This document shows, one piece after another, positions 1-15,390 of a DNA stretch of 64,000 bases. The stretch covers positions 36,938 to 100,937 of the forward strand of contig CAUYLG010050943.1 in NCBI GenBank assembly GCA_963573385.1, written 5' to 3'. The position numbers were made by a program, and so were the translations under genes. The notes beneath the pieces are model-generated. The model saw only the letters and a program-made list of their open reading frames with translations. It had not been told where the DNA came from and made no database searches. Each line of letters begins with the position of its first letter. The first letter of the stretch is position 1. Source of the stretch: Cacajao melanocephalus (lineage: Eukaryota > Chordata > Mammalia > Primates > Pitheciidae).

Positions 1-603
1 CACACCTGGGGATGCACTCTATGCCCCCAGGTGTGCTCAGGGCTTTAGACCAGCTGCATCTTTTGCCTAGAATGTTCTTCTGCTGTCCTTCCACCAAATA
101 CAATAATTAATTATTGCTTCTTCCGGGAATTATTCTCTAAACCACTCACTTTATTACCAGTCCCAAGCTGGGCTCAACCACGTTGGAGGACTTTGACTTA
201 ATTAATTAATTAAATGTTGGAAGGCCAGAGGTGGCCCTAGCCTAGGGCCAAAGCAGACAGATTTGTCTCCTGACTGCCCTTTTCCTGAGCCTACACCCGG
301 GTCTGTGGGCTCTCTGGTCCAAGAGCAAGGAAGACAACTTTGGCTGCAAAGCCAGAAATGATCCAGGTGAATCCACTGGGCCTAAGCCTTTCTAGGACAG
401 AAAACACCTTGCACCTGGGAGCTGGGGCACTCTCCAAACCGGAGTCATCTGGTTGCAAGAAGGCAAAAAGAGGAAAGTGGCTGGTTCCAGTAAGTGCTGT
501 TTCTTCTCGGTAAGGCACTGTCCTCTAGGTAAGGTCATTAAGGGACCCCTTGCAAACAGCTCCTAGACTTACAGTGTGAGACAGGAGGGGTGGCCTGGGG
601 GAA
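1..603. other. Unannotated intronic sequence
   Basis: I recognise no repeat or gene here. The only local oddity is a short TTAA-rich tract (TAATTAATTAATTAAAT) near 200-216. Confidence 0.5.
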
Positions 604-745
604 TGAGAATGGGGCCAGAAGATGGGCCTTAGCTCTGCCACATGTTAAAAGGGTGTTTAACATGGGTGTTTATGAAGCCTTCTTGGACTTCAGCTTCCTC
701 ATTTGTAAAATGAGGAGGTTGAACCAGCTCTGTTGGGTTTCTTTG
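604..745 (+). mobile_element. MIR SINE fragment
   Basis: CTCTGCCACATG is followed by CTTCCTCATTTGTAAAATGAG, the conserved MIR core motif, in plus orientation. The copy is old and diverged. Confidence 0.65.
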
Positions 746-1995
746 AAGATGTCCTGCTACTATGACCCTAAGGAATAGTATTTTCCCAGGTCTCTGGGGC
801 TTTGAGCAGAATCATCTCTTAAGATCCAACTCTAGGGTACCACTGGAAAGGTGTCTTTTCAGGGCTCTTCAACTTTGGCCAATTTTGGTGATGGATGGAG
901 AGAGGGGTGGGAGGAAGTGTCCATCTGCCCTGGAAAAGCATCATTCTCTCACTTTCCATTTTGAGATCCAGACCATGGAACAAATGCCATCTTTGATATA
1001 AGTACAGATATATCTCGGCCGACTTGGCTCCCAGCATTCAGCTGTAAGATTGTCAATTTCAGGTTCAGTCAGGGATTTTCAGGCAGGGAGGGGCCTCAGA
1101 GACGTAGGGTGTCACCATCTTTTCACAGACATACTAGGGGAAGCAGAATCCCGGGGAGAGGTAGTGATCAGTTCAGATTCCTGGACTGGAAGTGCTAGCT
1201 TCAGCCTTGAAACAAATTCAACTCACAAGGAATGCTCTTTCCCAGAAATGCTTAAGGCTTGAGAGAGGATTTAAGAGACAGATCTTTCTTTGTTGTATAA
1301 TTTCTCTTTCAGAGATGTCAGGAGGTTTTACTTATGGCTCGATAAGCAATTTTAAAATGAGAGGTATAATAAGTACTTATTACTATTGTCATTATGCCAT
1401 TGTTATTATGGTAATGTAATCAGTAAAATACATCTGCCTCTTAAGGTCTAGTGCAATTGAAATCCTACCATATTGATGCAATTAAAAGAATTAGTGAACC
1501 TATTAGATGATTTATGTTTTATATCAAAAATTTATCAAAATAGTAGGAAGAAAAAATTAGCTTTCACACATTGATCTACTTTCTCTAGACTAATACTCCA
1601 CCTACTGGAAAAACACTGAATATTATTTAAAGCATAAGATGTTTAAAAAGAAAATGAGCAAACGGATTTTCTATCAATAAATTCGTATAATTTTTATAAA
1701 CAACAATGGATAGGAGGAGAAATTCTCATTTTACAGCTGATATGGCATTTCTTTAATAGCACTGATTTCAAAGATATTTATAGCACAAATGGCTCAAGCA
1801 CTATATAATTATTTCCAAGAATCTGGTCAGAAAACATTTAGCACTTTTGTGACTTTTGACTTGCAAATGAAAATTCAGAAGATGATTGTAAAGCATTAAA
1901 AACAATATCTGAACTAGTTTTCTAGTAAATTTGAAGTCTAGTAGAGGAAATTTACTAGAAATTTCAAATTTCCTTCTTAGAGATGTAGTATGAGA
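746..1995. other. Unannotated intronic sequence
   Basis: AT-rich in its second half. No repeat family or coding signal was recognised. Confidence 0.5.
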
Positions 1996-2082
1996 GTCTA
2001 CGGCCATATCACCCTGAATGTGCCCGATTTCATCTGATCTTGAAAGCTAAGCAGGGTCGGGCCTGGTTAGTACTTGGATGGG
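1996..2082 (+). pseudogene. 5S rRNA retropseudogene, 3'-truncated and tailless
   Basis: GTCTACGGCCATATCACCCT through GGTTAGTACTTGGATGGG matches about the first 87 of 121 bases of 5S rRNA. It includes the internal promoter box regions, with scattered substitutions. The last third of 5S is absent and there is no A-tail. The copy is flanked by a 17-bp direct repeat (AGAGATGTAGTATGAGA at 1979-1995, AGAGATGTAGTACGAGA at 2083-2099, one mismatch). This indicates integration through target-primed reverse transcription. It is not a functional 5S gene. Confidence 0.93.
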
Positions 2083-2099
2083 AGAGATGTAGTACGAGA

Positions 2100-2835
2100 A
2101 TAGTTCATGGTTTTTATACGCTTTCGTATTTAAAATCACTTTGATAACAATCAACTTTAACCATTACACATAGTGAGTACTTTAGATAATAATTTACATA
2201 AAATGATCATGAGTTAATTTTATATGGTATGTTTTCCCTGAAGAGCTCAAGGCAAAATACATTTTGGTAACTTATAACATGACTTTCCAGGAGGAAGAAA
2301 AACAAACAAATGTGTGGAAAAGGGAGGAAGAAAACAATAAAATTAGGAAGAGTCACTTTTGAAAATAGATATTAACAAATATGATGCTGCTTAAATTGTA
2401 TCATGTTATGGCTAAGCTTTTAGTTAAATAAATCAAAGGACTAAAGAACTTTGAATAATTGTGAGAAACTATGGAGGCATGACAAATATGATTGAGGTCT
2501 TTCTTATTTTAGTCTTTATTCCCTTCTGTAATATTGATTTGTTGAGCATGTTTTCAGTGTTTGATTTGTTTAAATTTGGTTCCTGGTGAATTCCTGGGTG
2601 AGTTGTGTGGTGGTGCTTTACTAAGGCCTTCAGTAAAATGAAACTACAACCAGGGTAACTGCTTCAGCCTGGTGCGGGTAAGTGCGTTGATGTCACATCG
2701 TTTACCTGCCGAGGGTGGGACTGGTCAGTATTGAAGTGGGTGGCTACTCGGATCTCAAATTCTCAAAGCAGGGCCCTTGCTATGACTGGTACAGAAACAA
2801 GGACTTTCTTGGAAGATGAGCCCCTCACAGAAATA
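2100..2835. other. Unannotated intronic sequence
   Basis: AT-rich, low-complexity intron. No recognisable element. Confidence 0.5.
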
Positions 2836-3075
2836 CAGTTCACCCTTGAACAGCACAGGTTTGAACTGCACCACTTACATGTGGAATTGTTTTTCAACCA
2901 AATGAGGATCAAAAATACAGTATTCTTGGGATGCAGGACCTGCGTATGTGCAAAGCCGGCCCTTGCTAGATGCAGGTTCCTCAGGACTGAGCACCAGGTT
3001 TGAGTATGCATAATATGTGGTATACTTGGGGGTCCCAAAACCAATGCCCCGAGGATATTGTGGGATGACTATATA
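2836..3075 (+). mobile_element. Tigger-like (TcMar) non-autonomous DNA transposon
   Basis: It starts with CAGTTCACCCTTGAACAGCA, typical of Tigger/MER2-type termini. It ends with GGGGGTCCCAAAACCAATGC and a GGATGACTA terminus. It is flanked by TA on both sides. The short length indicates an internally deleted MITE-like copy. The subfamily is not assigned. Confidence 0.65.
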
Positions 3076-3762
3076 TGATTAGTCAAATCTTGAGAAGTGA
3101 GTAGGTTGTCACATCAGCTGAGGGGTCTGCTGTGTGAGCTCCTGAAGTTACACCTGCCCAGTAGTACACTCATCCCATAGGCCACCCAGGGCACAAATGA
3201 ATGACTGTCACAGGGTAACCTGGCTGCTGAGGGGGTGCAGACCACCTGCGGGAAGAGAGAGACCTTGGCGTCAGACTCAAATCATCTCTCTGATACCTAC
3301 TAACGTAATGCAAGGGCTTCTGGGTGGTTTTGCGGTCCAGCCACCTGGAGCACTGGGACTGATGCTAAGCTGATGATGCGCAGATGTTCCCAGCTGGGCT
3401 CAAGGAGCTTTAGATTCTTGTTTGGAAAACATGACATGAAACAATGAGGGAATAATATTCTAAGAAAATAAAATTAAATGTAAAATGTTACCCCCAATTC
3501 TAAAATATGTAACATGGAGAATAACTGTCATCACGGTTCAGTAGATTGGCAGAGTGGAGGCATTCTGAAGGAGGAATAATAACCAATTTTCTCTAAGGGT
3601 GTTGAGGTGACTAACCTCATTGGTCCTTAGGATGTGTTTTGGAAAAGAGTGATAGAACACAATAGAAGGTAAATGGAAGATAGATTGGGGAGGGCTTCGA
3701 ATGCCAGGGTGTGAAGTCTAGATTGAGTCATACAAAACTAGGGTTACAGGTTTTTTTTTAAA
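3076..3762. other. Unannotated intronic sequence
   Basis: Nothing recognised. Confidence 0.5.
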
Positions 3763-3791
3763 TCTATCAATCAATGTCTATCTATCTCCTA

Positions 3792-3845
<54 letters not shown>

Positions 3846-3880
3846 CATCTATCTATTTATCTACCTACCTACCTATCTCT
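3763..3880. repeat. TCTA tetranucleotide microsatellite
   Basis: There is an uninterrupted run of about ten TCTA units near 3804-3845. It is flanked by TCTG, TCCA, TTTA and TACC variant units. It is likely length-polymorphic. Confidence 0.95.
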
Positions 3881-4308
3881 GTTATTCTGGCATAGGATCA
3901 CCCCCAGATTCTTATTGTTGTTGTTATTTGTAACCACAACTTCTTTATAAGGAGGTAAAATCCAAGTTTTTGCATCTGCTGAGCACCTGACTGCTCTGGG
4001 CCAGCAAGCTTGGACCCTGTTTTAGGAAGAGTCAGCTTGTTATTGTACGTAATAGTGGAGGAGGCCTGGAGATGGGTGAAGAAGTGAGTGGGGAGCCAGG
4101 GAGCATGAATCAGGAGAAATCAAAATCCTAGCACTGACTGAGGGTCACCTGGAGACCCCTGGGGTTGCAGCTGGAGTCTGAAGTGAGACCTGTCTTGTGG
4201 AGGACTGTGCCCTTGAGCTATAAAGTTTAGCCTAACTCCAAGTAGTTGGTTCTAGAAGTCTTTGCAGAAAGTGAGCTGATAATAGGATGAGGGTTAAAAA
4301 ATAAACAT

Positions 4309-4480
4309 GGGCTGGGCATGGTGGTGCACACCTATCATCTCAGCACTTTGGGAGGCTGAGGCAGGAGGATTGCTTGAGCTTGGGAGTTCAAGATTTCAGT
4401 GAGCTGTGATTGCATCACTGCACTCCAGTCTGCATGACAGAGTGAGACTCTGACTCTAAACAGAATAGAAAAAAAAAACC
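4309..4480 (+). mobile_element. Alu monomer (FLAM-type)
   Basis: A single monomer runs from GGCTGGGCATGGTGG through CACTGCACTCCAG and GACAGAGTGAGACTC, then ends in an A-rich tail. It lacks the second Alu arm. Confidence 0.85.
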
Positions 4481-4526
4481 CAAAATATGAATAGATTTGA
4501 AGCTGTGGCTAAAATAAGTAAAATGA

Positions 4527-4578
4527 GGCCAGGCGCAGTGGCTCACTCCTGTAATCTCAGCACTTCGGGAAGAAGCAG
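4527..4578 (+). mobile_element. Alu 5' fragment
   Basis: Only the first 50 or so bases of an Alu (GGCCAGGCGCAGTGGCTCAC to CAGCACTTCGGGA) are present. After that the similarity stops abruptly in GC-rich sequence. Confidence 0.8.
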
Positions 4579-4812
4579 GATAGAGATGAGGATGGAGCAG
4601 ACCCCGGTCTCCTGTGCCTCCCCCTGTGTTTTCCTGCAGTGCCTTGCTGGCTGGACCCAGCCAGTGGCCAGGGAGCTGAAGATGTCCACCTGCAGGGGCA
4701 GAGAAAAGAGGATGGCGGAGCAGCGCTGCTGCAGGATGCCTGGCACTTGGTGGGTGGGAGGAAAGGGGCCTCCGAGTGCGCTGTGTGGGAAGGAATCTGT
4801 AGTCACATCACA
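4579..4812. other. GC-rich block of unknown origin
   Basis: About 230 bases, clearly richer in G and C than its surroundings, lie between a truncated Alu and an L2 end. The open frames through it show no recognisable protein. Confidence 0.5.
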
Positions 4813-6120
4813 GGTTCATTTATTCATTCAATAAACCCTTTTTAAAGTGTCCACAAGGTGCCTTGAACTGGCTGTTCTAGTACTTAGGATACATCAGTGA
4901 ACAAAAAGCCCTAAGTCCTAACCCTCATGTCACTTCCTTTGTAGTATGGAGAGACACAGAGAAAAAGTAGATGATGTAATATGGTAGGTGGGGACAAATG
5001 TGAAGTCTTTTCCCTCAAATTAGAGCCCAATAGGAGAGATCTGGCATGAGGGTCAGACTGCAACCTTAAGTAAGGTGGTCAAGGTAGCCTCATGGTGAAA
5101 AGGAGATTCAAGGAAGACTTGAGGGATACCCGGGGTTAGTCGTGCAGTTACACAGGGAAAGAACACTTGGGGAGAGAGCAGCCAAGGTGGGAAGAATTCC
5201 TGGCATGAAGCCAGCAAGCCTCAAGTATCGTGAAAAGGGGTTAGTTCCTGTGGGGTCCTGTAGGTCACTGCAAAGACTTTGGCTTGTCCGCAGAGAAATT
5301 AGGATTGTTAGTGGGTGTTGAGCAGGGAACTCCTATTTTAAACAGGTGGGGCAGTGATGTGCAGAGACGCACCTGAAAGGGCAAGCGAGGACACTTGGAG
5401 CCCCATCAGAAGGCCGCTGCAGAAAGGATGGAGTCTGGAGCCTGAGCAGCAGATGTGCGAGGTGGGAGGCTGGTCAGAATTTGGATGTTTTCAGGGTAGA
5501 ACCAACATGATGTTCTCAAAAACCGGATGTGAGGTGTGAGCACAAGTGATGTTCTAGTGATATTCCAGGGTTTTTAATCCTGACCAGCTGGAAGGATGGA
5601 GTTGCCATCAGCTGAAATTGGAAAGACTATAAGCAGCGTAGGTCATGGGGAGGCGCAGATCAGGAGGTCAGATGTGAAGATCTTGTGCTCAGAGTGTTTA
5701 TCAGACATCAAGAATCAGATGTCTGGGAGTCAGTCTGGCAGTTCACGGCGAGGTTTAGGTCGGGATAATAATGTGGAGTTTGAGGCACAGAGATAAAATT
5801 TAAGAGCACGATGTTGGATGAGATCATCACAGGAGTGACTAACAATGGAAAAGTATTGGCAGCACGCCCACTGAAGGTCCGGAAGTAGAGAAACGGGGAA
5901 GGAGACTGAGCTAAAGGGGCCCATGAAGGAGGAGGAGGACAGGAAGTGGGGTGCCCTGAAAGCCAAGGGCTCCCTGGTTTGAGATACTGCCTTTAAGTGG
6001 AGCAGCAAGAGAACTGTGAAGTAGCCAGTGGATTTGTTGGTGAGAAGGTCACTGATAGTCTCAATAAGAGTAGCTTCAGGGAGTGGTGGACATGAGCCCA
6101 GATGGGAGTAGGAATAAGAA
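4813..6120 (-). mobile_element. L2 LINE, long 3' portion
   Basis: The plus strand begins with the reverse complement of the L2 3' end (TTCATTTATTCATTCAATAA). It then follows the L2 order, with recognisable segments such as GGAAGGATGGAGTTGCCATC near 5590 and AGAAGGTCACTGATAGTCTC near 6045. The element is ancient and heavily mutated, with no intact frame. Confidence 0.75.
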
Positions 6121-6134
6121 AAAATGAGGAGAAA

Positions 6135-7650
<1,516 letters not shown>

Positions 7651-8180
7651 CAATAACAGAGAGAGAACAGGAGAAGCTGACCCCAAACAGCAAGCATAGA
7701 TAACTATTGCCAGGGGGTTTATTGCAGAGAAAAACAAAGCTGTGGGGAAAGTGGTCTCAGGAGAAATTTTTGTTTCAAGGTTAGAGAAATATCTGCACGG
7801 TTACTTGCTGATGGGAATGAGTTGGTAGAGAATGAAGACAGAGAAACGCTCAGCCATGCCCTGGAGTGAATAGGATGGGTTTGGTGGTGAAGGGCCAGGC
7901 GCTGGCTTTAAATGGGACTCAAAAGTAAACCTGATTTTCCTCTGTGCTCTTTTCTGCACTTTCTATAATAAACATATTTAAATTTATAATTAGAAAGACA
8001 CAATAGATGGTATTTTAAAAAGAAAGATAGAATGTTTTCCGTATCTACTAATGTAAGCAGGGACTGATCAAGGGTTGGACTCATGGCCATTTGTACTGTA
8101 GTTTTTAAGGAAGAACTTGAAGAGGTTTGTGACAATGAGTTCTGTTATCCAGAGAAAGAGGTAGAAAAGGGTATTAACAC
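7651..8180. other. Unannotated intronic sequence
   Basis: Nothing recognised. Confidence 0.45.
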
Positions 8181-8262
8181 GTGCTACCTATGGGGAAACT
8201 GAGGCACACACAAAGAGGTTTGTGTCTAATCCATGGCCACAGAATTGGTAGTAAAACATTCA
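8181..8262 (-). mobile_element. MIR fragment
   Basis: GGGGAAACTGAGGCACACAC is the reverse complement of the MIR core. The fragment is short. Confidence 0.55.
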
Positions 8263-9398
8263 ACTTAATACAAATTACTGTGTTCAAGATACCATGCTCA
8301 GTGAGGTTAGAAAGAAAATTTCTGACTTCCTGTGAGTCTAGAACTTCCCTTCACTATAGCCTCATCTTGTGTTTCTTATTTTTAAAGAAATGAAACTGCG
8401 CTTTCTATCACGAAGTCATTCCCCTAACTTGGGGAGCTGATGGTTTTCCTAAGTAAATGGCATTCACTGATCAATAAGTCTTTGCCGATGATGTTTTAAA
8501 ATACTGAGAGAAAATTTAAATGCAGTATGTCTAATCAGACGAAAGTTACGGGCTTTACAGTTCTAAACCTATTTAATGAAACAGCGTTTTCTTTATCGGC
8601 TGGTCTTCTAGTTTTATAGGTTTGCTGAAATTGTGATTGTGGAATGATTCTCATATGTGGGATGTTTAAGTAAAGCAACCCTAGCCAGTGGCTTTTACTT
8701 TATTGATCTTTTTAATGCACCAGCTTCAGTATTTAAATGAGTTTGAGTTTTTTTCTTTAATGGTCTTTCAATAAAGCTTAAGTTGACCCGGTTGCTTTAG
8801 CAATCACAGCACTGTAATGGCAGAAAAAGAATAATAATAAAAATGAACTCATTTTATGTGGCTGAAAAGGTTACATTTCTATTGATTTTAACTGTAATAT
8901 AGTTAAAGTCCTTGATATTAAAGAAAACAACTCGGCAGACACATCCCTTTTCATACAGTGGCTCTTTTGATATTACTTTACCAGTAGGTTTTGGCAGCAA
9001 TAACAATATTCAGGTTGGAGTCTAAAAATGCACGTCATCAGAGGATTGATCACCACATCCTTCAAATTCTTTTCCAGGTGAAAGAGCAGAAAGGTGTATC
9101 AGGAAGATCATTATATAGAGAGTGACTTCAGAATATGGGGGAATAGCTGAAAGTTCCATTTGATGGCCAGTTCTAACAGTTTATGGAAAGCAGCAAAGCT
9201 CTGTTCCCTGGAAACGCTAACGCTTTTTCATGCTATGTTTGGAGCTCATTCCAGAAGTAGAAGGTGGAGAGGGATGGGAGAACTCAGTAGAGATAGTGAG
9301 GAATGGAGCCTAGAAAAGACCAGGAGAAGTGAAGGGAGAGGAGGGACATTCGCTTCTCTTGTGACCCAGCCCTGTCTGGGTGCTCATTGCGTGCACTG
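8263..9398. other. Unannotated intronic sequence
   Basis: Nothing recognised. Open frames here are short and have no family signature. Confidence 0.5.
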
Positions 9399-9440
9399 AG
9401 TGTGTGTGTATGTGTCTGTGTGTGTGTATGCATGTGCATT
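9399..9440. repeat. TG-rich microsatellite, interrupted
   Basis: GTGTGTGT runs are broken by TATG, TCTG and CATG units. Confidence 0.8.
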
Positions 9441-9834
9441 AAAGTTATAAAACAATTGGCTGAGATGACTTCTCAGTGGAGAAGCCTTTTAGATTTGGAT
9501 TTGGATGTGGATTGTGTGTTCAAATATACTCCAGAGAGGGCCTGGGGGAGTCTGCAGACCTTGAACCTCATGGTGACCCTGGGCCCACTCTATCTTGCTC
9601 AAATCCCAGCTCTTCTTCAGTCAATCTTCTACAGAGGTTTAGTTCCTGACATCTGCCTGGGTTCCCTTGGCAATCTCAGGAAGAAAGAAAATGCTACCGA
9701 AAGGATTTGGGAGGAGGAAGTGCAGTGCAGGGAATACGCCAGCATCAGGAAAAACATCTGGTCCTACCCTTCTTCCTCCTCCACATCATCCACATCTACC
9801 ATTTCTTCAAGGCCAGCTGCAGGTCAGATCCCAC

Positions 9835-10015
9835 TGTAGGTACTTTACACATATTATTCTGATTAATTGCACGCAACTCTGTGGACACATACTCTTATTT
9901 GTCCCATGTCACAGTTGAGGAAACTGCGGCACAGAGGTGAAGTGACAGTGTCTAGAGGACACACAGTTGCTGAGTAGCTAGCTTAGGAGTCTGTGGGCTT
10001 GCAGAGGCCAAGCTC
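9835..10015 (-). mobile_element. MIR SINE
   Basis: GTACTTTACACATATTATTC and GTTGAGGAAACTGCGGCACA with the following GTCACAC-type block match MIR in reverse orientation. Confidence 0.75.
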
Positions 10016-10076
10016 CTCCATTTGCCAGCCTGTATCCTTTGCCATAGAGGAGCAAGGCTGGCATGATGCCCATAGC

Positions 10077-10215
10077 AAACAACACTAAAAAGCATATGGA
10101 TGTAAACATTCCTAAAAATTTTAATATCAGAGGTTGTTCAAGCCTTTATTAATGAAAATAACAGTTTGGAAGCATTAAATTTTTTAGGGATGTCAGAACA
10201 AATAAAGAAAGTTGA
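10077..10215 (+). repeat. Inverted repeat, left arm
   Basis: This pairs in reverse orientation with 16954-17094 at about 95% identity: roughly six substitutions, five of them transitions, and one 2-bp indel. Key shared stretch: TATCAGAGGTTGTTCAAGCC. The repeat family was not recognised. Confidence 0.9.
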
Positions 10216-10445
10216 CCAGTTGTTATTCTAAATTCTTCTCTAAAAGTATTCTCAATCCACTCAAGCCCAAAATTGCTTTTCATAAAAAAGGCTAGTAAAT
10301 AAAAATACAAAAAATACAATTAGTAAAAAATATACACAAATTCTGATTTTATTACTTTTCAAATCTATAAATCATATTAATACTATTAAATATGGACTAT
10401 GTAATCTATAATATCCTTATAATGTCCTATTAAGATGTGATATTA

Positions 10446-10767
<322 letters not shown>

Positions 10768-11505
10768 ACCAAAACCAAAACCAACACACACACACATTCC
10801 AAAAAGGCAGCATTGAAAAACTACCAAATCATAGTAATTAAAACATAAATAAAATCTAAAACATATTTTGCAATAAATAAATAAATATGCATACTGGGCT
10901 CAATACACGTTCCTTACAACTGCAACTAAAGGTTTCCGACCTTCCTATAAAAGGGCCTTCCTAGCTACATAATACAATCAATATTGCTTTTATAAATATA
11001 ACCAAAGTTAATTTGTGACCTAAAGAGAGAACTTGTGAGACAAAATCACATACGTAAGAATCCATGTTTGTTTGTCTCTGTGTGCCAACATAATTTCACA
11101 AAGTCCTGACTCTGTGATGACATATAGCTCTCTAAAAACACAAAACATAATAGAACACCTGGCTTTCCATCTCTCCTACTAGTCATTATATTCCTTAAAA
11201 GACAAATGACCCTCATCCTTACCTTCTCCTACACATAACATCTATAACATCTGGGGAGATTAGTGATTACACTTCTATAATCTATAACCAGATATACTCT
11301 TACACCCAAACCGTAATATAGTTGTACTTTAATATAATGTCTAAACAAGTTTCATATAACTTTGAACATACTAAACCCCTACCACCTATATATACACAGT
11401 GGGCTAAAATACTGTGTTCATGCAGCCTCATAAAATCTTTGTAAAAGACTGCTCATGGGTTATAGTCTACCATTCTAAATAAAACCAACTTTAATGCTTT
11501 GGAAG
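10768..11505. other. G-poor, A/C/T-rich intronic block
   Basis: The plus strand has strikingly few G residues, especially 11160-11410. No repeat family or gene was recognised. Confidence 0.5.
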
Positions 11506-11529
11506 TTTTTTTTTTTTTTTTTTTTTTTT
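11506..11529. repeat. Poly-T tract, 24 bases
   Basis: An uninterrupted run of 24 T. It could be the reverse-strand A-tail of a minus-oriented retrocopy to its right, but I could not identify one. Confidence 0.9.
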
Positions 11530-11563
11530 GTCTTTAGTTAACATTACATTTCCTTTTATCCAT

Positions 11564-11921
11564 TGATACGGCTTGGCTGTGTCCCTACCCAAATCTCATC
11601 TTGAACTCCTGAGTGTTGTGGGAGGGACCTGGTGGGAGGTAACTGAATCATGGGGGCAGGTCTTTCCCATGCTGTTCTCGTGATAGTGAATAGGTCTCAT
11701 GAGATCTGATGGTTTTAAAAAGAGGCATTCCCCTGCACAAGCTCTCTCTCTTGCCTGTCTCCAGCCTTGTAAGATGTGACTTGCTCCTCCTTGCCTTCAG
11801 CCATGATTGTGAGGCTTCGTTAGCCATGTGGAACTGTGACTTCTCCATTAAACCTCTTTCTTTTGTAAATTGCCCAGTCTCAGGTATGTCTCTATCAGCA
11901 GCATGAAAATGTAGGAATACA
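11564..11921 (+). mobile_element. THE1-type MaLR solo LTR
   Basis: A 358-bp LTR from TGATACGGCTTGGCTGTGTC to AGGAATACA. The exact 5-bp target duplication TCCAT lies at 11559-11563 and 11922-11926. No internal region is present. Confidence 0.95.
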
Positions 11922-12568
<647 letters not shown>

Positions 12569-12854
12569 CTTCCACTTCTTTTTGAATGTCCTTTCTTCAT
12601 CTTCTCTTTTGAACTGCCAGCCCAGACATTCTCTTCTACTCATAAAGGGGGATTTCTTAGCTCTCTCTCTAACATTTTGATTATCTTTCCACAGCTCGAA
12701 AGTATGAGAGTAAAGGCAAGCCTTTTAGTTCACCAAGCGACCACTGGGGAAAGGATGCAAATGAAATATATTTAATACTTCGGAAAGTGAGAATATGTGC
12801 GCTCTCAAATGGGCCAAGCTCATTGAGTGTGCACAGAATCCGTGATTCATAAAC

Positions 12855-12965
12855 TGGATTCATTCAGGTATTCAGTCACTCAGTAAACACTTCTTGAAAC
12901 TCTCCTGTGTGCCCAGGGCTCCGGGACAGAGCAGTGAGGTGTACAAACGTAAGAAAAATCCCTGG
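12855..12965 (-). mobile_element. L2 3' fragment
   Basis: The order is CAGTAAACACTTCTTGAAAC, then a TGTGTGCCCAGGGCT block, then an AAAAATCCCTG-type end. This is the L2 3' UTR in reverse. Confidence 0.65.
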
Positions 12966-13115
12966 GTTGTACCCTTTGACTGCAACGGCAAGCTTCCATT
13001 AATATAAGGAGCCCCAAGTCCTACTGCCATCAGGGTATCCACGATAGATGCAAGGAACCCACGCTATCACCTAGGAGTCTGCTTTTGGTCGGTGTTTGTA
13101 GAAAACCACACCCAA

Positions 13116-14873
<1,758 letters not shown>

Positions 14874-15390
14874 TGTGATGGTTAATAATGAGTGTCAACT
14901 TGGTTGACTTGAAGGATGCAAAGTATTGTTTCTAGGTGTCTATGAGGGTGATGCCAGAGGATACTAACATCTGAGTCAGTGGATTGGAAGAGGCAGACCT
15001 ACCCTCAATCTGGAGGGGCACCATCTAATCGGCTGACAGTGCAGCTAGGATAAAAGTAGGCAGAGGAACGTGGAAGGACTGGGCTGGCCGCATCTTCTGC
15101 CCTTCATCTTTCTCCAGTGCTGGATGCTTCCTGCCCTCAAACATCAGACTCCAAGTGCTTCGGCTTTGGGACTCTTGGACTTTCAGCCACAGACAGAAGG
15201 CTGCACTGTCGGCTTCCCTACTTTTGAAGTTTTGGGACTTGGACTGGTTTCCTTGCTCCTCAGCTTGCAGATAGCCTATTGTGGGATCTCACCTTGTGAT
15301 GGTGTGAGTCAGTATTCCTTAATAAACTCCCCTTTATATATACATCTATCCTATTAGTTCTGTCCTGCTAAAGAACCCTAGAATAGTAAG
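14874..15390 (+). mobile_element. MLT2-type ERVL LTR
   Basis: TGTGATGGTTAATAATGAGT start, a GAGTCAGTGGATTGG block, and CCTTAATAAACTCCC with CTATCCTATTAGTTCTGTCC near the 3' end match the MLT2 order. Solo LTR. Confidence 0.8.

Noticed and set aside
3763..3880. Regularly spaced repeats considered as a CRISPR-like array
   Set aside because: Four-base tandem units without spacers. An ordinary vertebrate microsatellite.
9387..9839. Plus-strand open frame of 150 codons starting in a TG repeat
   Set aside because: The N-terminus is repeat translation (Val-Cys runs) and the rest has no family signature.
10768..11505. Nuclear mitochondrial insertion
   Set aside because: Composition is suggestive, but I could not match any mitochondrial gene or tRNA by eye. 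Reported only as a composition anomaly.
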